A stretch of 63,226 nucleotides of DNA, from contig CAYVTZ010000015.1 of NCBI GenBank assembly GCA_964454685.1, forward strand, positions 1-63,226, written 5' to 3'. Every line of letters starts with the position of its first letter. The stretch's first letter is position 1. The DNA is from CAYVTZ01 sp964454685 (GTDB lineage: Bacteria; Bacillota; Clostridia; Christensenellales; Christensenellaceae). The notes beneath the pieces are model-generated. The model saw only the letters and a program-made list of their open reading frames with translations, did no database searches and was not told the DNA's origin. Below, piece by piece: positions 15,967 to 24,916 of the stretch. The translations under genes and the position numbers were made by a program.

Positions 15967-17121
15967 TCAGCCGCCAAAATTCTTCCGCATGGCTTCACAA
16001 TAATACTGAACCAAATCCCATTGTGCGTCCGGCGCAATTCTATGGTCAAGGCATGGGATGAACCCTCCCAAATCGACCAGTCTTTTGGCACGCTCGATCT
16101 CTTTGTCAATCGCCTCTCTGCTTTGCGCTAAAACATGCTTGTTGATGTTGCCAATACCGCGCACCTCTTTCCCGAACTTCTTCCGCATTGTTGCAAAGTC
16201 GTATTCCCATGCGCCATATTCTACGGGGAACATGGTATTCACTCCATTGTCCAGCCACACCGGAACCAAGTCCTCCGTCAGCCCATCACAATCAACAGAC
16301 AAAATATCCACCCCCGATTTCCGGCATTCATCGGCAATCCTGCGATAATGCTTTCCTACGCGCTCCCGAAAAACATTCGGGTGGATCAATGAACCCCGAT
16401 TGTAGCAAATGTCTTCCCAAAAATGCACGAAATCCACTTCTATACCCGTTTCCAGCGTATGTTTTACCACCTGATAGCTCAGCTCGCCAATGGTGTCAAT
16501 GCACTCGCAAAACAAATCCGGATCATCCACCTGCAAATAGCTGATTTCCACCAAACCCCAATAATTGCGCAGCTTGCCATACAAGCTACCCGCATAAACA
16601 CACAAATGCCGCTCACGCGTCTGATTGGTCTGCTTGAGTCGGTCAATTTGCTCCAAATCCAATCGCTCCGTGCTAAACTGCAAACGCGGCACATATTCCC
16701 GCTCCCAGCTTTCCCGATCTTTCAACGTGTGATCCATTTCAGCAGGAATGGACTTTGCATCCTCTTTTGCCAAAACAAATACGCCGTCACAATCGCGCTT
16801 TTTGCAAGACCCATCCGCATATTGCTCCACAACTTCTTCCTGAAACGCAGGATAAAGCGGCATATCGTACCAGTTTCCTTTTTGACCGGTGTACACAAGC
16901 GCATTGTCGTCAAATCCCAGCTTTTTTGCAATGGCAAGCTCGTATTCATTGCCATCCGCCATATTTCCCTTTACGATCATTTCGTCAATCTCCCGCTGGG
17001 ATAGATGCCCCTCCTTGACCCACTTTTCAAGTGTTTCCACCCAAAATCCAAAGTGCAGCACCGGTACCCTGTCTACGCTTTCATAATGTAAAATTTTCCG
17101 TATCGCTTCCCTGTTGGTCAT
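15967..17121 (-). CDS. uroporphyrinogen decarboxylase/MtaA-family protein (first copy)
   Basis: The 384-residue protein has the UroD/MtaA/CmuA fold: an N-terminal TNREAIRKILHYESVDRVPV segment and a C-terminal region with DILSVDCDGL, GVNTMFPVEYGAWEY and GIGNINKHVLA. Zinc enzymes of this family move methyl groups to and from corrinoid proteins or coenzyme M. True heme UroD genes do not sit in sugar operons. A second, distant copy lies in the same operon (19707-20876). The substrate is unknown. A methylated sugar or polyol is possible, but no corrinoid-binding protein is present here. Its ATG overlaps the kinase stop by 4 bases. Confidence 0.75.
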   Translation of the reverse strand: MTNREAIRKILHYESVDRVPVLHFGFWVETLEKWVKEGHLSQREIDEMIVKGNMADGNEYELAIAKKLGFDDNALVYTGQKGNWYDMPLYPAFQEEVVEQYADGSCKKRDCDGVFVLAKEDAKSIPAEMDHTLKDRESWEREYVPRLQFSTERLDLEQIDRLKQTNQTRERHLCVYAGSLYGKLRNYWGLVEISYLQVDDPDLFCECIDTIGELSYQVVKHTLETGIEVDFVHFWEDICYNRGSLIHPNVFRERVGKHYRRIADECRKSGVDILSVDCDGLTEDLVPVWLDNGVNTMFPVEYGAWEYDFATMRKKFGKEVRGIGNINKHVLAQSREAIDKEIERAKRLVDLGGFIPCLDHRIAPDAQWDLVQYYCEAMRKNFGG

Positions 17122-18788
17122 GACCTCTGCTCCCTCCTTAACGCTTTTAACCGCTTCATCACATCGTTCATGCCTCTTCCAAAGTAGTCGTGCAAGGCTT
17201 TATACTCTGCAAACAGTCTATCATACACCACTGCGTTTTCATGGATCGGCTCATACAACACGCCTTCTTTGAGCTTTCCCATCTTTCTTGCCGCTTCGTA
17301 AATGTCATCATATCCACCCTGCTCCGCGCCCGCTGCAACCGCACCAAAAATCGCTGCACCCAGCGCAGGACCCTGTGCGCTTCCCGAAATCCGAATCGGC
17401 TTCTTGATGATGTCCGCATAAATCTGCATCATAAACGAACTCTTTTCCGCAATACCACCGGCTGCAATGTATTCTTCCACCGCCACACCATGCGCTTCCA
17501 TCGTTTCAATAATCATCCGTGTGCCATATGCTGTCGCCTCCACCAAAGCGCGATAGATTTCCTCAGGCTTTGTCGCAAGCGTCATTCCTACCATCACACC
17601 GGTCAAATCCACATCCACCAGCACGCTTCTGTTTCCGTTCCACCAATCCAGCGCCACCAATCCACTTTCGCCCGGCTTCTGCATGTCAGCTTTTTCCTGC
17701 AAGTAGGTATGGATGCTGCATCCCTTCTTTCGTGCTTCTTCCCGGTAGCTTTCCGGCACACAGTGCTCCACAAACCATGCAAAGTGATCCCCCACACAGG
17801 ATTGACCGCCTTCATATCCAAAATATCCCGGCATCATGCCGTCTTCCACATATCCGCAAATGCCCGGTACCAAGCGTTCTTCTTTGCCCATGACCAGATG
17901 GCAGGTGGACGTCCCCATGATGGCAAGCATTTTGCCGGGACCATCAATCTTCACCGCCGGCATACACACATGCGCATCCATATGACCTGTTGCCACCGGC
18001 GTTCCTTCTCTTAATCCTGTCAGCGCCGCACCCCGTTTTGAGATCACGCCCGCCCTGCTGCCGATAGGCAAAATCTCCGGATTCAATTTTTCCTCTACAA
18101 CATGCTCCAGCCGCTCATCCAGCGCCTTGAAAAATTCCGCACTCGGAAATCCTTCCTGCTTGTGCCAAATACTCTTATAGCCTGCCGAGCAGGAATTACG
18201 CGTTTCCTGACCCGTCAACACCCAGACAATCCAGTCTCCCGCTTCCATAATGCGCTCCGCCGCATCATAAACCTGCGGCGCTTCCTCTAAAATCTGCCAA
18301 ATTTTAGGAATCATCCACTCGGAAGAAATTTTGCCGCCATATCGCTGGATCCACGGTTCCTTTCTTTGATGCGCGATTGCATTGAGCCGATTCGCCTGAT
18401 CTTGCGCAGCATGATGCTTCCACAGCTTTACATAGGCATGTGGTTGCTCCGCATACTCCGGCAACAGGCAAAGCGGCGTGGCGTCCTGCTTTACCGGCAT
18501 AATCGTACAGGCAGTAAAATCTACCCCCACCCCCACAATGTCCGTCGCCTCAACGCCGGCTTCTTGCAGCACTCTCGGCACAACCGCCTGCATCGCTTCT
18601 AAATAATCCGCGGGATGCTGCAATGCCCAATCCACACCCAGCTTTTTCCCGCAGGGCAATGCCTCGTCCATCACCCCGTGGGGATAATCATATGCGCAGG
18701 TCGCCACTTCTTCCCCATTTTCCACCTTCACCACCAGCGCGCGAACGGACAGCGTTCCATAATCAATTCCCAGTGCATACTTTGTCAT
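17118..18788 (-). CDS. ribulokinase-like FGGY carbohydrate kinase
   Basis: The 556-residue protein begins YALGIDYGTLSVRALVV, the phosphate-binding DYGT loop of FGGY kinases. It continues with GVGVDFTACTIMPV, GHMDAHVC and AIMGTSTCH segments, and YIAAGGIAEKSSFMMQIYAD and GSAQGPALGAAIFGAVAAG near the C-terminus, all typical of bacterial ribulokinases (AraB). It would phosphorylate a ketopentose or related ketose at the terminal carbon, feeding the epimerase at the end of the operon. The operon has no arabinose isomerase, so the ketose is probably made by the SDR dehydrogenase instead. Confidence 0.82.
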   Translation of the reverse strand: MTKYALGIDYGTLSVRALVVKVENGEEVATCAYDYPHGVMDEALPCGKKLGVDWALQHPADYLEAMQAVVPRVLQEAGVEATDIVGVGVDFTACTIMPVKQDATPLCLLPEYAEQPHAYVKLWKHHAAQDQANRLNAIAHQRKEPWIQRYGGKISSEWMIPKIWQILEEAPQVYDAAERIMEAGDWIVWVLTGQETRNSCSAGYKSIWHKQEGFPSAEFFKALDERLEHVVEEKLNPEILPIGSRAGVISKRGAALTGLREGTPVATGHMDAHVCMPAVKIDGPGKMLAIMGTSTCHLVMGKEERLVPGICGYVEDGMMPGYFGYEGGQSCVGDHFAWFVEHCVPESYREEARKKGCSIHTYLQEKADMQKPGESGLVALDWWNGNRSVLVDVDLTGVMVGMTLATKPEEIYRALVEATAYGTRMIIETMEAHGVAVEEYIAAGGIAEKSSFMMQIYADIIKKPIRISGSAQGPALGAAIFGAVAAGAEQGGYDDIYEAARKMGKLKEGVLYEPIHENAVVYDRLFAEYKALHDYFGRGMNDVMKRLKALRREQRS

Positions 18789-18847
18789 GCTTCAGCCCTC
18801 ACAAAACACGAGATGCAGCACCCTTGGCGCATCCCTCTTTTAATCTA

Positions 18848-19663
18848 TTATACCGCAGAAAATGCCCCGTCAATCAAAATATCCTGCCCCGTCAAAAAGC
18901 TTGCATAATCGCTGGACAAATAAAGCAGCATCCCCACCAGTTCCTGCGGATATCCCATGCGCAGCATCGGGCAATTTTCCTCCCAGACTTTGCGCCACTC
19001 CTCTTTCCCAAGGCAGGTCATCTCTGTATAGATATAGCCGGGGCTCAAGCTGTTCACACGCACATTATGGCGTACCCATTCCACTGCCATAGATTTAGAA
19101 AGCTGCATCACCGCCGCTTTGGACGCGTTGTACCCCACTTGCGGTTGCGGAAAGTTCACCACTCTGCCGGACATGGATGCGGTGTTGATGATAGATCCGC
19201 TTTTCTGCTTGATCATCACATTTCCCACTGCCTGTGCCACCAAAAATACCGCATTCAAATTGAGGTCCATCAGCTTCATCCAGTTTTCGTAAGACATTTC
19301 CTCGGCAGGCTGATTGATGGCAATACCCGCATTGTTAAAGCAAATATCGATTCTTCCAAATTTCTCTACCACCGTTTGCACCATCGCTTTAACCGCATCC
19401 GGTTTGGTCACATCACAGGATACAAAAAACACTTTGCCGCGTCCGATGGCGTTGATCTCTTCCACCGTTTTCTGTGCCCACTGCGCATCAATATCCACCA
19501 ATGCCACATCCACATATTGCTCCGCAAGACCTTTCACCGCGGCCTTTCCAATGCCCTTCGCACCGCCTGTCACAATCGCTTTCCTGCCCTGCAATTCAAA
19601 ATTTGCATTCATATAGTCGCCTTGAAAGCCCTCTGTTCTTCCAAATTCCATATTCATCGCCAT
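18848..19663 (-). CDS. short-chain dehydrogenase/reductase (likely sugar alcohol dehydrogenase)
   Basis: The 271-residue SDR has the cofactor motif TGGAKGIGK, an acidic residue ending the second strand (VALVDID), which favours NAD over NADP, NNAGIA, a catalytic Ser in NTASMSG, and YNASKAA with the catalytic Tyr and Lys. It ends DILIDGAFSAV. It starts at ATG 19663 behind GAGGGAG. In context it most likely oxidises a polyol to the ketose used by the neighbouring kinase. Confidence 0.82.
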   Translation of the reverse strand: MAMNMEFGRTEGFQGDYMNANFELQGRKAIVTGGAKGIGKAAVKGLAEQYVDVALVDIDAQWAQKTVEEINAIGRGKVFFVSCDVTKPDAVKAMVQTVVEKFGRIDICFNNAGIAINQPAEEMSYENWMKLMDLNLNAVFLVAQAVGNVMIKQKSGSIINTASMSGRVVNFPQPQVGYNASKAAVMQLSKSMAVEWVRHNVRVNSLSPGYIYTEMTCLGKEEWRKVWEENCPMLRMGYPQELVGMLLYLSSDYASFLTGQDILIDGAFSAV

Positions 19664-19706
19664 GATCGTTTCTCCCTCACTTGTTTCATTCTAATCCTTG
19701 CTCGTT

Positions 19707-20876
19707 TTATAGCAAAATCTCTTTCGCCTGAGCCACCCAATGTTTCATCGCCGCCATATCGGTCGCGGCATCATTTGTCACTTGAAATCCATCCGCACGC
19801 ACCGTGCGATAGCGCCCTTGCGATGTCTCTTTGATGTCAATCATGCGCTTTCGCAGTGCATCGTCCGATGCCGGCGACAGCACATCCGTAATGGGGTGCA
19901 GCACAAATTCCAACGCCTTATCCCGATCGTATAATTCCGATGCTTTGTAAATGTCTGTCCACGGGCTTACGTGCACCATGTCCACCCGTGGGATGGTGTC
20001 AATCATTGAAATAAACGACGTCGTATCGCCACAGCTATGCCAATAATTGATCCCCCCAAAATATTCTCCAATCTTCTTTTCAGATGGCAGAATCGCTTGT
20101 TCATACATCGTTGGTGAAATCAGCGGCCCCATTACTTCATCGTTGTAAAGGTTTGCGTGCGTGTTGTCAATTCCCAAATACTGAGTGCGGTCCTTTGACC
20201 ACTGAATGCGTGCGTCCGCCAGCAAGTCCACAAATCCAATCAGCCACTCCGGGTCATCCACATAGTCGTAAATCAAATGATCTACTCCGCGCAAATGCCA
20301 TGCAACGCCCCATGCACTTCTGCACCATTGCGGAAATCCCAGCAAAAAATCGTCTGCCAAAATCTCACGCATTGTTTCATAAAACGCAATGGTTTGCTTC
20401 ATCACAGGATGGTTGTTGAAGTCCGGGCGCTCAATGCTGTCCAGTGGTACGCGCTCTTGAATGGCATGCTCTCTCCCAATCCAGGCATCGTGCTCGGTAT
20501 AAACCTGCGGCATTCCCATCAAGCTCGCCTCAAACCCCACCCCCGGCCAATACGCAATCGACTTGCCGATGGGCGTACAATCCTCAAATGTGCGGAATTT
20601 AAAAATCATGATTTCCAGTGAGCGCAGCACAAACTCAATCGGGTCTGTGTAAAAATTCACCAGTGAATACCCCAGATACTGCGCAAACCCTGTGCGCTCC
20701 AACTCAATCGTGAAGGGAATTGTCTGTCTCGATTTTGGTCGCGGATGCCAGATATAGTCGTTCGCCGCCACATCATCTGCCCAAAAGCCACGTCGCCTGT
20801 CATTCTCTTCCGATTCAAACAGCTCACGCACCGTGTCTTCATATTCCCGGATTTTCTCAATTCTTTGGTCAGCCAT
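19707..20876 (-). CDS. uroporphyrinogen decarboxylase/MtaA-family protein (second copy)
   Basis: The 389-residue protein is a divergent member of the UroD-like methyltransferase family. It has FPQWCRSAWGVAWHLRGVDHLIYDYVDDPEWL, then NDEVMGPLISPTMYEQAILPSEKKIGEYFGG-type sequence and a YWHSCGDTTSFI segment whose His and Cys are good zinc-ligand candidates. It differs enough from the first copy to suggest a distinct substrate or partner. The start at 20876 follows AAGGGAGGAAGCT. Upstream in-frame ATGs overlap this site. Its function in the sugar operon is not known. Confidence 0.72.
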   Translation of the reverse strand: MADQRIEKIREYEDTVRELFESEENDRRRGFWADDVAANDYIWHPRPKSRQTIPFTIELERTGFAQYLGYSLVNFYTDPIEFVLRSLEIMIFKFRTFEDCTPIGKSIAYWPGVGFEASLMGMPQVYTEHDAWIGREHAIQERVPLDSIERPDFNNHPVMKQTIAFYETMREILADDFLLGFPQWCRSAWGVAWHLRGVDHLIYDYVDDPEWLIGFVDLLADARIQWSKDRTQYLGIDNTHANLYNDEVMGPLISPTMYEQAILPSEKKIGEYFGGINYWHSCGDTTSFISMIDTIPRVDMVHVSPWTDIYKASELYDRDKALEFVLHPITDVLSPASDDALRKRMIDIKETSQGRYRTVRADGFQVTNDAATDMAAMKHWVAQAKEILL

Positions 20877-20930
20877 AGCTTCCTCCCTTGTCTGCCTCAT
20901 GCAAAAGCGCCGCTCCACTCCTCAAAGTTC

Positions 20931-21893
20931 TCAAACCGTTGCCCATTTCAGCCTTCTTTTGCGCCGAATGCTATCCAAGCTCACCGCAAGCAGCAATACC
21001 AAGCCTTTGGTAATCACCTGCACATATTCGTTCATATTGATCATCAGCAGCCCGTTGTTCAGCATACCCATGATGATAACGCCAATGATCGCTCCGAACA
21101 TGTCGCCTTCGCCGCCGTTCATGCTCACACCACCCAGCACCACTGCGGTAAGTACGTCAAATTCAAATCCCTGCCCTGTAATGGGCTGTCCGGAATTGAT
21201 GCGCGAGAGTAGAATGATGCCCGCCAGACCGGAAAAGAATCCGCACATCACGTAGGCGCTCAACTTGATACGGCTGGAATTAATGCCCGAAAGCGTTGCC
21301 GCCTCTTCATTTCCGCCCACCGCATAAAATCGTCTGCCCGGCACACTCTTACGCAGGAAGATCCATCCAAACGCAAAGCACGCGGCCATGATGATTACAG
21401 GAATGGGAATTGCCCCCACATAACCTTGCCCCAATTCTTTAAACTGCTCCGGAAAGCCGAACACCGGCTGCCCGCCGCACATCAAATAGCTCACGCCGCG
21501 CAACACATTCATCATTGCCAGCGTCACAATCAGCGGAATCACACCGATTTTAATGATGATAATGCCATTGATAAAGCCGATTATCACCGCTGCCGCAATA
21601 GAGATCAACGCCGCCAAAACCGGATCAACACCCGCCTTCACCATCAAGGTTGCAGCAAGGATATTGACAAACGTAATCTGTGATCCAACCGAAAGATCCA
21701 CACCACCCGTTATCATCACCAGTACAAATCCTACGGAGGTAATCCCAAGCATAGAAACCTGCCGCAGCACATTGAGCATATTACTCTGCGTCAGAAAATT
21801 TTCCGACATCAGCGCAAAAAACACAATCAACGCAATCAGCACAAAAAAAATCGGGCTGTTTTTTGACTTTAAAAACCGTTTCACCATTTCCAT
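20931..21893 (-). CDS. ribose-type sugar ABC transporter permease
   Basis: The 320-residue protein has about eight to ten membrane segments and the RbsC-family landmarks GGVDLSVGSQI and SGRLAGIILLSR-like FFSGLAGIILLSRINSGQP, followed by LTAVVLGGVSMNGGEGDMFGAIIG. It forms the membrane channel with the ATPase encoded 8 bases upstream. The ATG follows ACGGAGGAT. Confidence 0.88.
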   Translation of the reverse strand: MEMVKRFLKSKNSPIFFVLIALIVFFALMSENFLTQSNMLNVLRQVSMLGITSVGFVLVMITGGVDLSVGSQITFVNILAATLMVKAGVDPVLAALISIAAAVIIGFINGIIIIKIGVIPLIVTLAMMNVLRGVSYLMCGGQPVFGFPEQFKELGQGYVGAIPIPVIIMAACFAFGWIFLRKSVPGRRFYAVGGNEEAATLSGINSSRIKLSAYVMCGFFSGLAGIILLSRINSGQPITGQGFEFDVLTAVVLGGVSMNGGEGDMFGAIIGVIIMGMLNNGLLMINMNEYVQVITKGLVLLLAVSLDSIRRKRRLKWATV

Positions 21894-21901
21894 ATCCTCC
21901 G

Positions 21902-23386
21902 TTAATGTCCCGATGCAAGCATCAAAATTCTTTCCTGACTGAATTGCTGCTCGTCCAGCTCACCACAAATGACGCCTTCGCGCAATACGATGATTCGATC
22001 CGACATCCCCAGCAGCTCCTCCATCTCGGAAGACACCATAATGATGCTTTTGCCCTGCTGAACCAAGTCGTTCATCAACTTGTAAATTTCCTGCCGCGAT
22101 CCCACATCAATCCCGCGTGTGGGTTCATCAAAAATCAGCAAATCGCAGTCTGCTGCCAGCCACTTTGCCAGTACCACCTTTTGTTGATTTCCACCGCTCA
22201 GGTTCTTTGCAAGCTGTAAAATGGATGGCGTTTTAATGGAAAGCTTTTGCACCTGCCGGTCTGTCACATCACGTTCCTTTTTGGCAGAAATCAATTTGAA
22301 TTTAGAAATGCGCTCCAAAATCGGCAGGCAGATATTGTCTTGTATCGTATGTTGTAGCAGTACGCCATGTTTTTTACGATCCTCCGGGATCAGCCCGATG
22401 CCGACGCGGATCGATTCCTCCGGCGAATTTCCTTTCAGCTTTTTCCCGTGAAAGTAGATTTCACCGTGTTCCAGCGGGCATTTCCCAAAAATCAACTGCA
22501 TCAGTTCCGTGCGTTTGGCGCCTACCAATCCGCCAAATCCAAGAATTTCACCTTTGCGCACTACAAAGCTTGCGTCCTTCACACCGTTTCCGCTCACATT
22601 GCGCACATCCAGCATCACATCTCCATATTGCTTTTCTCGGTGTGGGTATACTTCATTCAACGAGCGTCCAACCATATAGTTTATCAATTCTTCTAAATTG
22701 GTCTCCTTGGTTTGCAGCGTTGTGATATACTGACCGTCTCGCAGCACCGAAATTCGATCTGAAATTTGAAACACCTCATCCAAACGATGCGAGATATATA
22801 TGATCGTCACGCCGGACTGTTTGAGCTTCAAGACAAGATCAAGCATAATTTTCACTTCATGCTCAGTAAGCGGCGCCGACGGTTCGTCCATAATCAATAT
22901 TTTTGATTTCTTTGAAATCGACTTTGCGATTTCCACCAACTGTTGATATGCCACCGAAAGCTCCGCAACCGGCTTCTGCGGGTCGATTTCAATGCCCAGT
23001 TGTGAGAATACCTGCTTTGCCTCCCGCTCCATTCTGTCTCGATCCACAAATTTCCCTTTTCTGTATTCGTTGCCCAAAAAGACGTTTTCGGCTACTGTCA
23101 TGTGTGGTACCAAATAAAATTCCTGATATATGATAGAAATGCCGTTCTCCATTGAGCGTTCGGGGGTCATCTGCGAAAATGTTTTGTCGTTGATTTCAAT
23201 GCTGCCTGACGTTGGCGCAATCGCCCCGGATACAATTTTCATCAATGTAGATTTTCCCGCTCCGTTTTCCCCACAGATTGCGTGAATCTCGCCTTGTGCA
23301 AAGTCTAAATTCACATTGTCCAGCGCCAGCACACCCGGATATTCTTTTCTAATATGCTTCATTGAAAGAATGATATTATTTTCCAC
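21902..23386 (-). CDS. ribose-type sugar ABC transporter ATP-binding protein (double ATPase)
   Basis: The 494-residue protein has two fused ATPase domains, as in RbsA/MglA. The first has GENGAGKST, ELSVAYQQLVEIAKSIS and LIMDEPSAPL. The second has no strong Walker A (GGLVGAKRTEL), but it has NLSGGNQQKVVLAKWLA and LLIFDEPTRGIDVG. This degenerate second site is normal for the family. The start is GTG 23386 with AGGAG 9 bases upstream. It powers uptake of a sugar or polyol together with the permease and binding protein. Confidence 0.9.
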   Translation of the reverse strand: MENNIILSMKHIRKEYPGVLALDNVNLDFAQGEIHAICGENGAGKSTLMKIVSGAIAPTSGSIEINDKTFSQMTPERSMENGISIIYQEFYLVPHMTVAENVFLGNEYRKGKFVDRDRMEREAKQVFSQLGIEIDPQKPVAELSVAYQQLVEIAKSISKKSKILIMDEPSAPLTEHEVKIMLDLVLKLKQSGVTIIYISHRLDEVFQISDRISVLRDGQYITTLQTKETNLEELINYMVGRSLNEVYPHREKQYGDVMLDVRNVSGNGVKDASFVVRKGEILGFGGLVGAKRTELMQLIFGKCPLEHGEIYFHGKKLKGNSPEESIRVGIGLIPEDRKKHGVLLQHTIQDNICLPILERISKFKLISAKKERDVTDRQVQKLSIKTPSILQLAKNLSGGNQQKVVLAKWLAADCDLLIFDEPTRGIDVGSRQEIYKLMNDLVQQGKSIIMVSSEMEELLGMSDRIIVLREGVICGELDEQQFSQERILMLASGH

Positions 23387-23410
23387 GCTGTTGCACTCCT
23401 TTTCTTACAC

Positions 23411-23449
23411 TGGGTTGGTGCGCAGCGCTTATCACTGCGCACCAACCCA
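23411..23449 (-). terminator. strong intercistronic hairpin after the binding protein gene
   Basis: TGGGTTGGTGCGCAG (23411-23425) and CTGCGCACCAACCCA (23435-23449) form a perfect 15-bp stem with a 9-base loop. The stem lies between the binding protein gene and the ATPase gene. No U tract follows. Such hairpins let the binding protein message outlast the rest of the operon. Confidence 0.6.
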
Positions 23450-23454
23450 AATGA

Positions 23455-24489
23455 TTATTTCAGATATTCTTTTACATTTTCAGCCGTTACAGGGAAGTAA
23501 GGATAGAAATTGTTTTTCTCGAATGCTTCTTCTTTCAGAACTTTTTCCACAAGGTCTACAATCCACAAACCGTGCTCCGCGCCGGATCCCAAAGATAGCG
23601 ACATGCGCAGCGGCTGTCCCGCATCAATCTTGCTCAACGCCTCCAGCGTTGCATCGCATCCAAACACGCCAATGTCCGCATAGTCCACACCGGATGCAAC
23701 AATCGCTTCGTTCGCACCGATTGCACCGCCATCACCAATGCACGCAAACACCTTCACGTTAGGGTTGCTCTGTAAAATTGTTTCAGAAACAGTCATGCCC
23801 TGCGCCACATCCAGCGCCGCCTGTTGCGCAACTTTCTTTGCGTTGGGTGCAAGCTTTGTAATCGCATCCTCGATGCCCTGCGCTCTTGTCACCAAAACCG
23901 GCAGCGACGGATAATCAATCAACGCATATTCCGTCTCACCACCCAGCTTTTCATTGATCCATTTCGCAGCCTGTTCACCAATCGCATATCCCACATCGTA
24001 ATTCTGCACCATCAGCTCTGTTGTAAAGTTCTCGATCGGATTGCCTTCTGCAATGACGGGGATGCCCGCGTCCAACGCGCGCTTGCAAACATCCTCTACC
24101 GCGCTGGCCTCCACGCATGTAATTACAATCGCGTCCACCTTGTCTTGAATAAAGCTTTCCACCTGTTCAATCTGCTTTGCCGGGTCATTGTCCGCGCCCA
24201 ACACCGTTACTTGGATGCCGCGTTCCGCACCGATTTTTTCCGCAGAGCTTGTATATTCTGCCCAAACCGGATTGGATAGATCAGACATCGCCAATCCCAC
24301 ACGATACGTTCCGCCTGCTTCTGCTGCCGGTGCTTCCGCTGCCGGTGCTTCTGACGCCGGAGCTTCTGACGCCGGAGCCGCTGCAGATTCTGCCGCGGGT
24401 GCCGCTTCCTGCGATGCAGGCTGTGCGCAACCAACAAACATGGTCACCGCCAGCACCAAAACCATTGCCACTAAAACGATTCTCTTCAT
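23455..24489 (-). CDS. periplasmic-binding-protein-like sugar-binding lipoprotein
   Basis: The 344-residue lipoprotein has its lipidated cysteine at residue 21 (lipobox FVGC), a linker of repeated Ala/Pro/Glu/Ser (about residues 22-57), and a type 1 periplasmic binding fold of the RbsB class: YRVGLAMSDLSNPVWAEYTSSAEK, VDAIVITCVEASAV, AGIPVIAEGNPI and IGVFGCDATLEALSKID. It captures the substrate outside the membrane. The start at 24489 follows AAAGGAGAG. An upstream in-frame start would add a non-signal extension. It is the first and probably the most highly expressed gene of the operon. Confidence 0.88.
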   Translation of the reverse strand: MKRIVLVAMVLVLAVTMFVGCAQPASQEAAPAAESAAAPASEAPASEAPAAEAPAAEAGGTYRVGLAMSDLSNPVWAEYTSSAEKIGAERGIQVTVLGADNDPAKQIEQVESFIQDKVDAIVITCVEASAVEDVCKRALDAGIPVIAEGNPIENFTTELMVQNYDVGYAIGEQAAKWINEKLGGETEYALIDYPSLPVLVTRAQGIEDAITKLAPNAKKVAQQAALDVAQGMTVSETILQSNPNVKVFACIGDGGAIGANEAIVASGVDYADIGVFGCDATLEALSKIDAGQPLRMSLSLGSGAEHGLWIVDLVEKVLKEEAFEKNNFYPYFPVTAENVKEYLK

Positions 24490-24756
24490 TTTTTTCTCTC
24501 CTTTGATTATTATAATTGGTCGATTGACCAAACTTCTGCATTCTATACGCTCGCAGATTTGCACAGCAGGCATAGATTTTTTCATTACTTATAGTTATGT
24601 ATTATGCAAAACCTTGTCTACTTCAACTTTCTTCTAATTTGTTCATTAGGAAAATCGAGCATCATCTTGTAATTCCATCTAATTCGCGTGCTTTTCGCGC
24701 AAATCCCGCTCTTCAGTTTTTTTAATGCGTAATGGGTGTGATTTCAATGTTATATT

Positions 24757-24791
24757 TGATACTTACACTTAATATTCAACATTAAGTATCA
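24757..24791. promoter_or_regulatory. nested palindrome, likely operator of the ROK regulator
   Basis: TGATACTTA (24757-24765) and TAAGTATCA (24783-24791) are perfect inverted copies. CTTAAT (24768-24773) and ATTAAG (24781-24786) form an inner palindrome. The site lies between the ROK gene and the sugar operon, about 270 bases before the binding protein gene, next to AT-rich sequence that could hold the promoter. It fits a repressor that is released by the sugar or its phosphate. Confidence 0.55.
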
Positions 24792-24916
24792 GTTTTAAGT
24801 CGAGTATACCCTCGTTTTTCGCTCGTGTCAAGATATAATTTCATTATTTAATTGCATTTTTGTTCAAGTTTATGTTATTATACAATTAAAAGATAGCCGA
24901 TTTCGAGGTAAAGGTC

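Noticed and set aside
18623..19834. A 403-codon plus-strand frame across the dehydrogenase and kinase genes.
   Set aside because: His-, Arg- and Cys-rich shadow of well-supported minus-strand genes.
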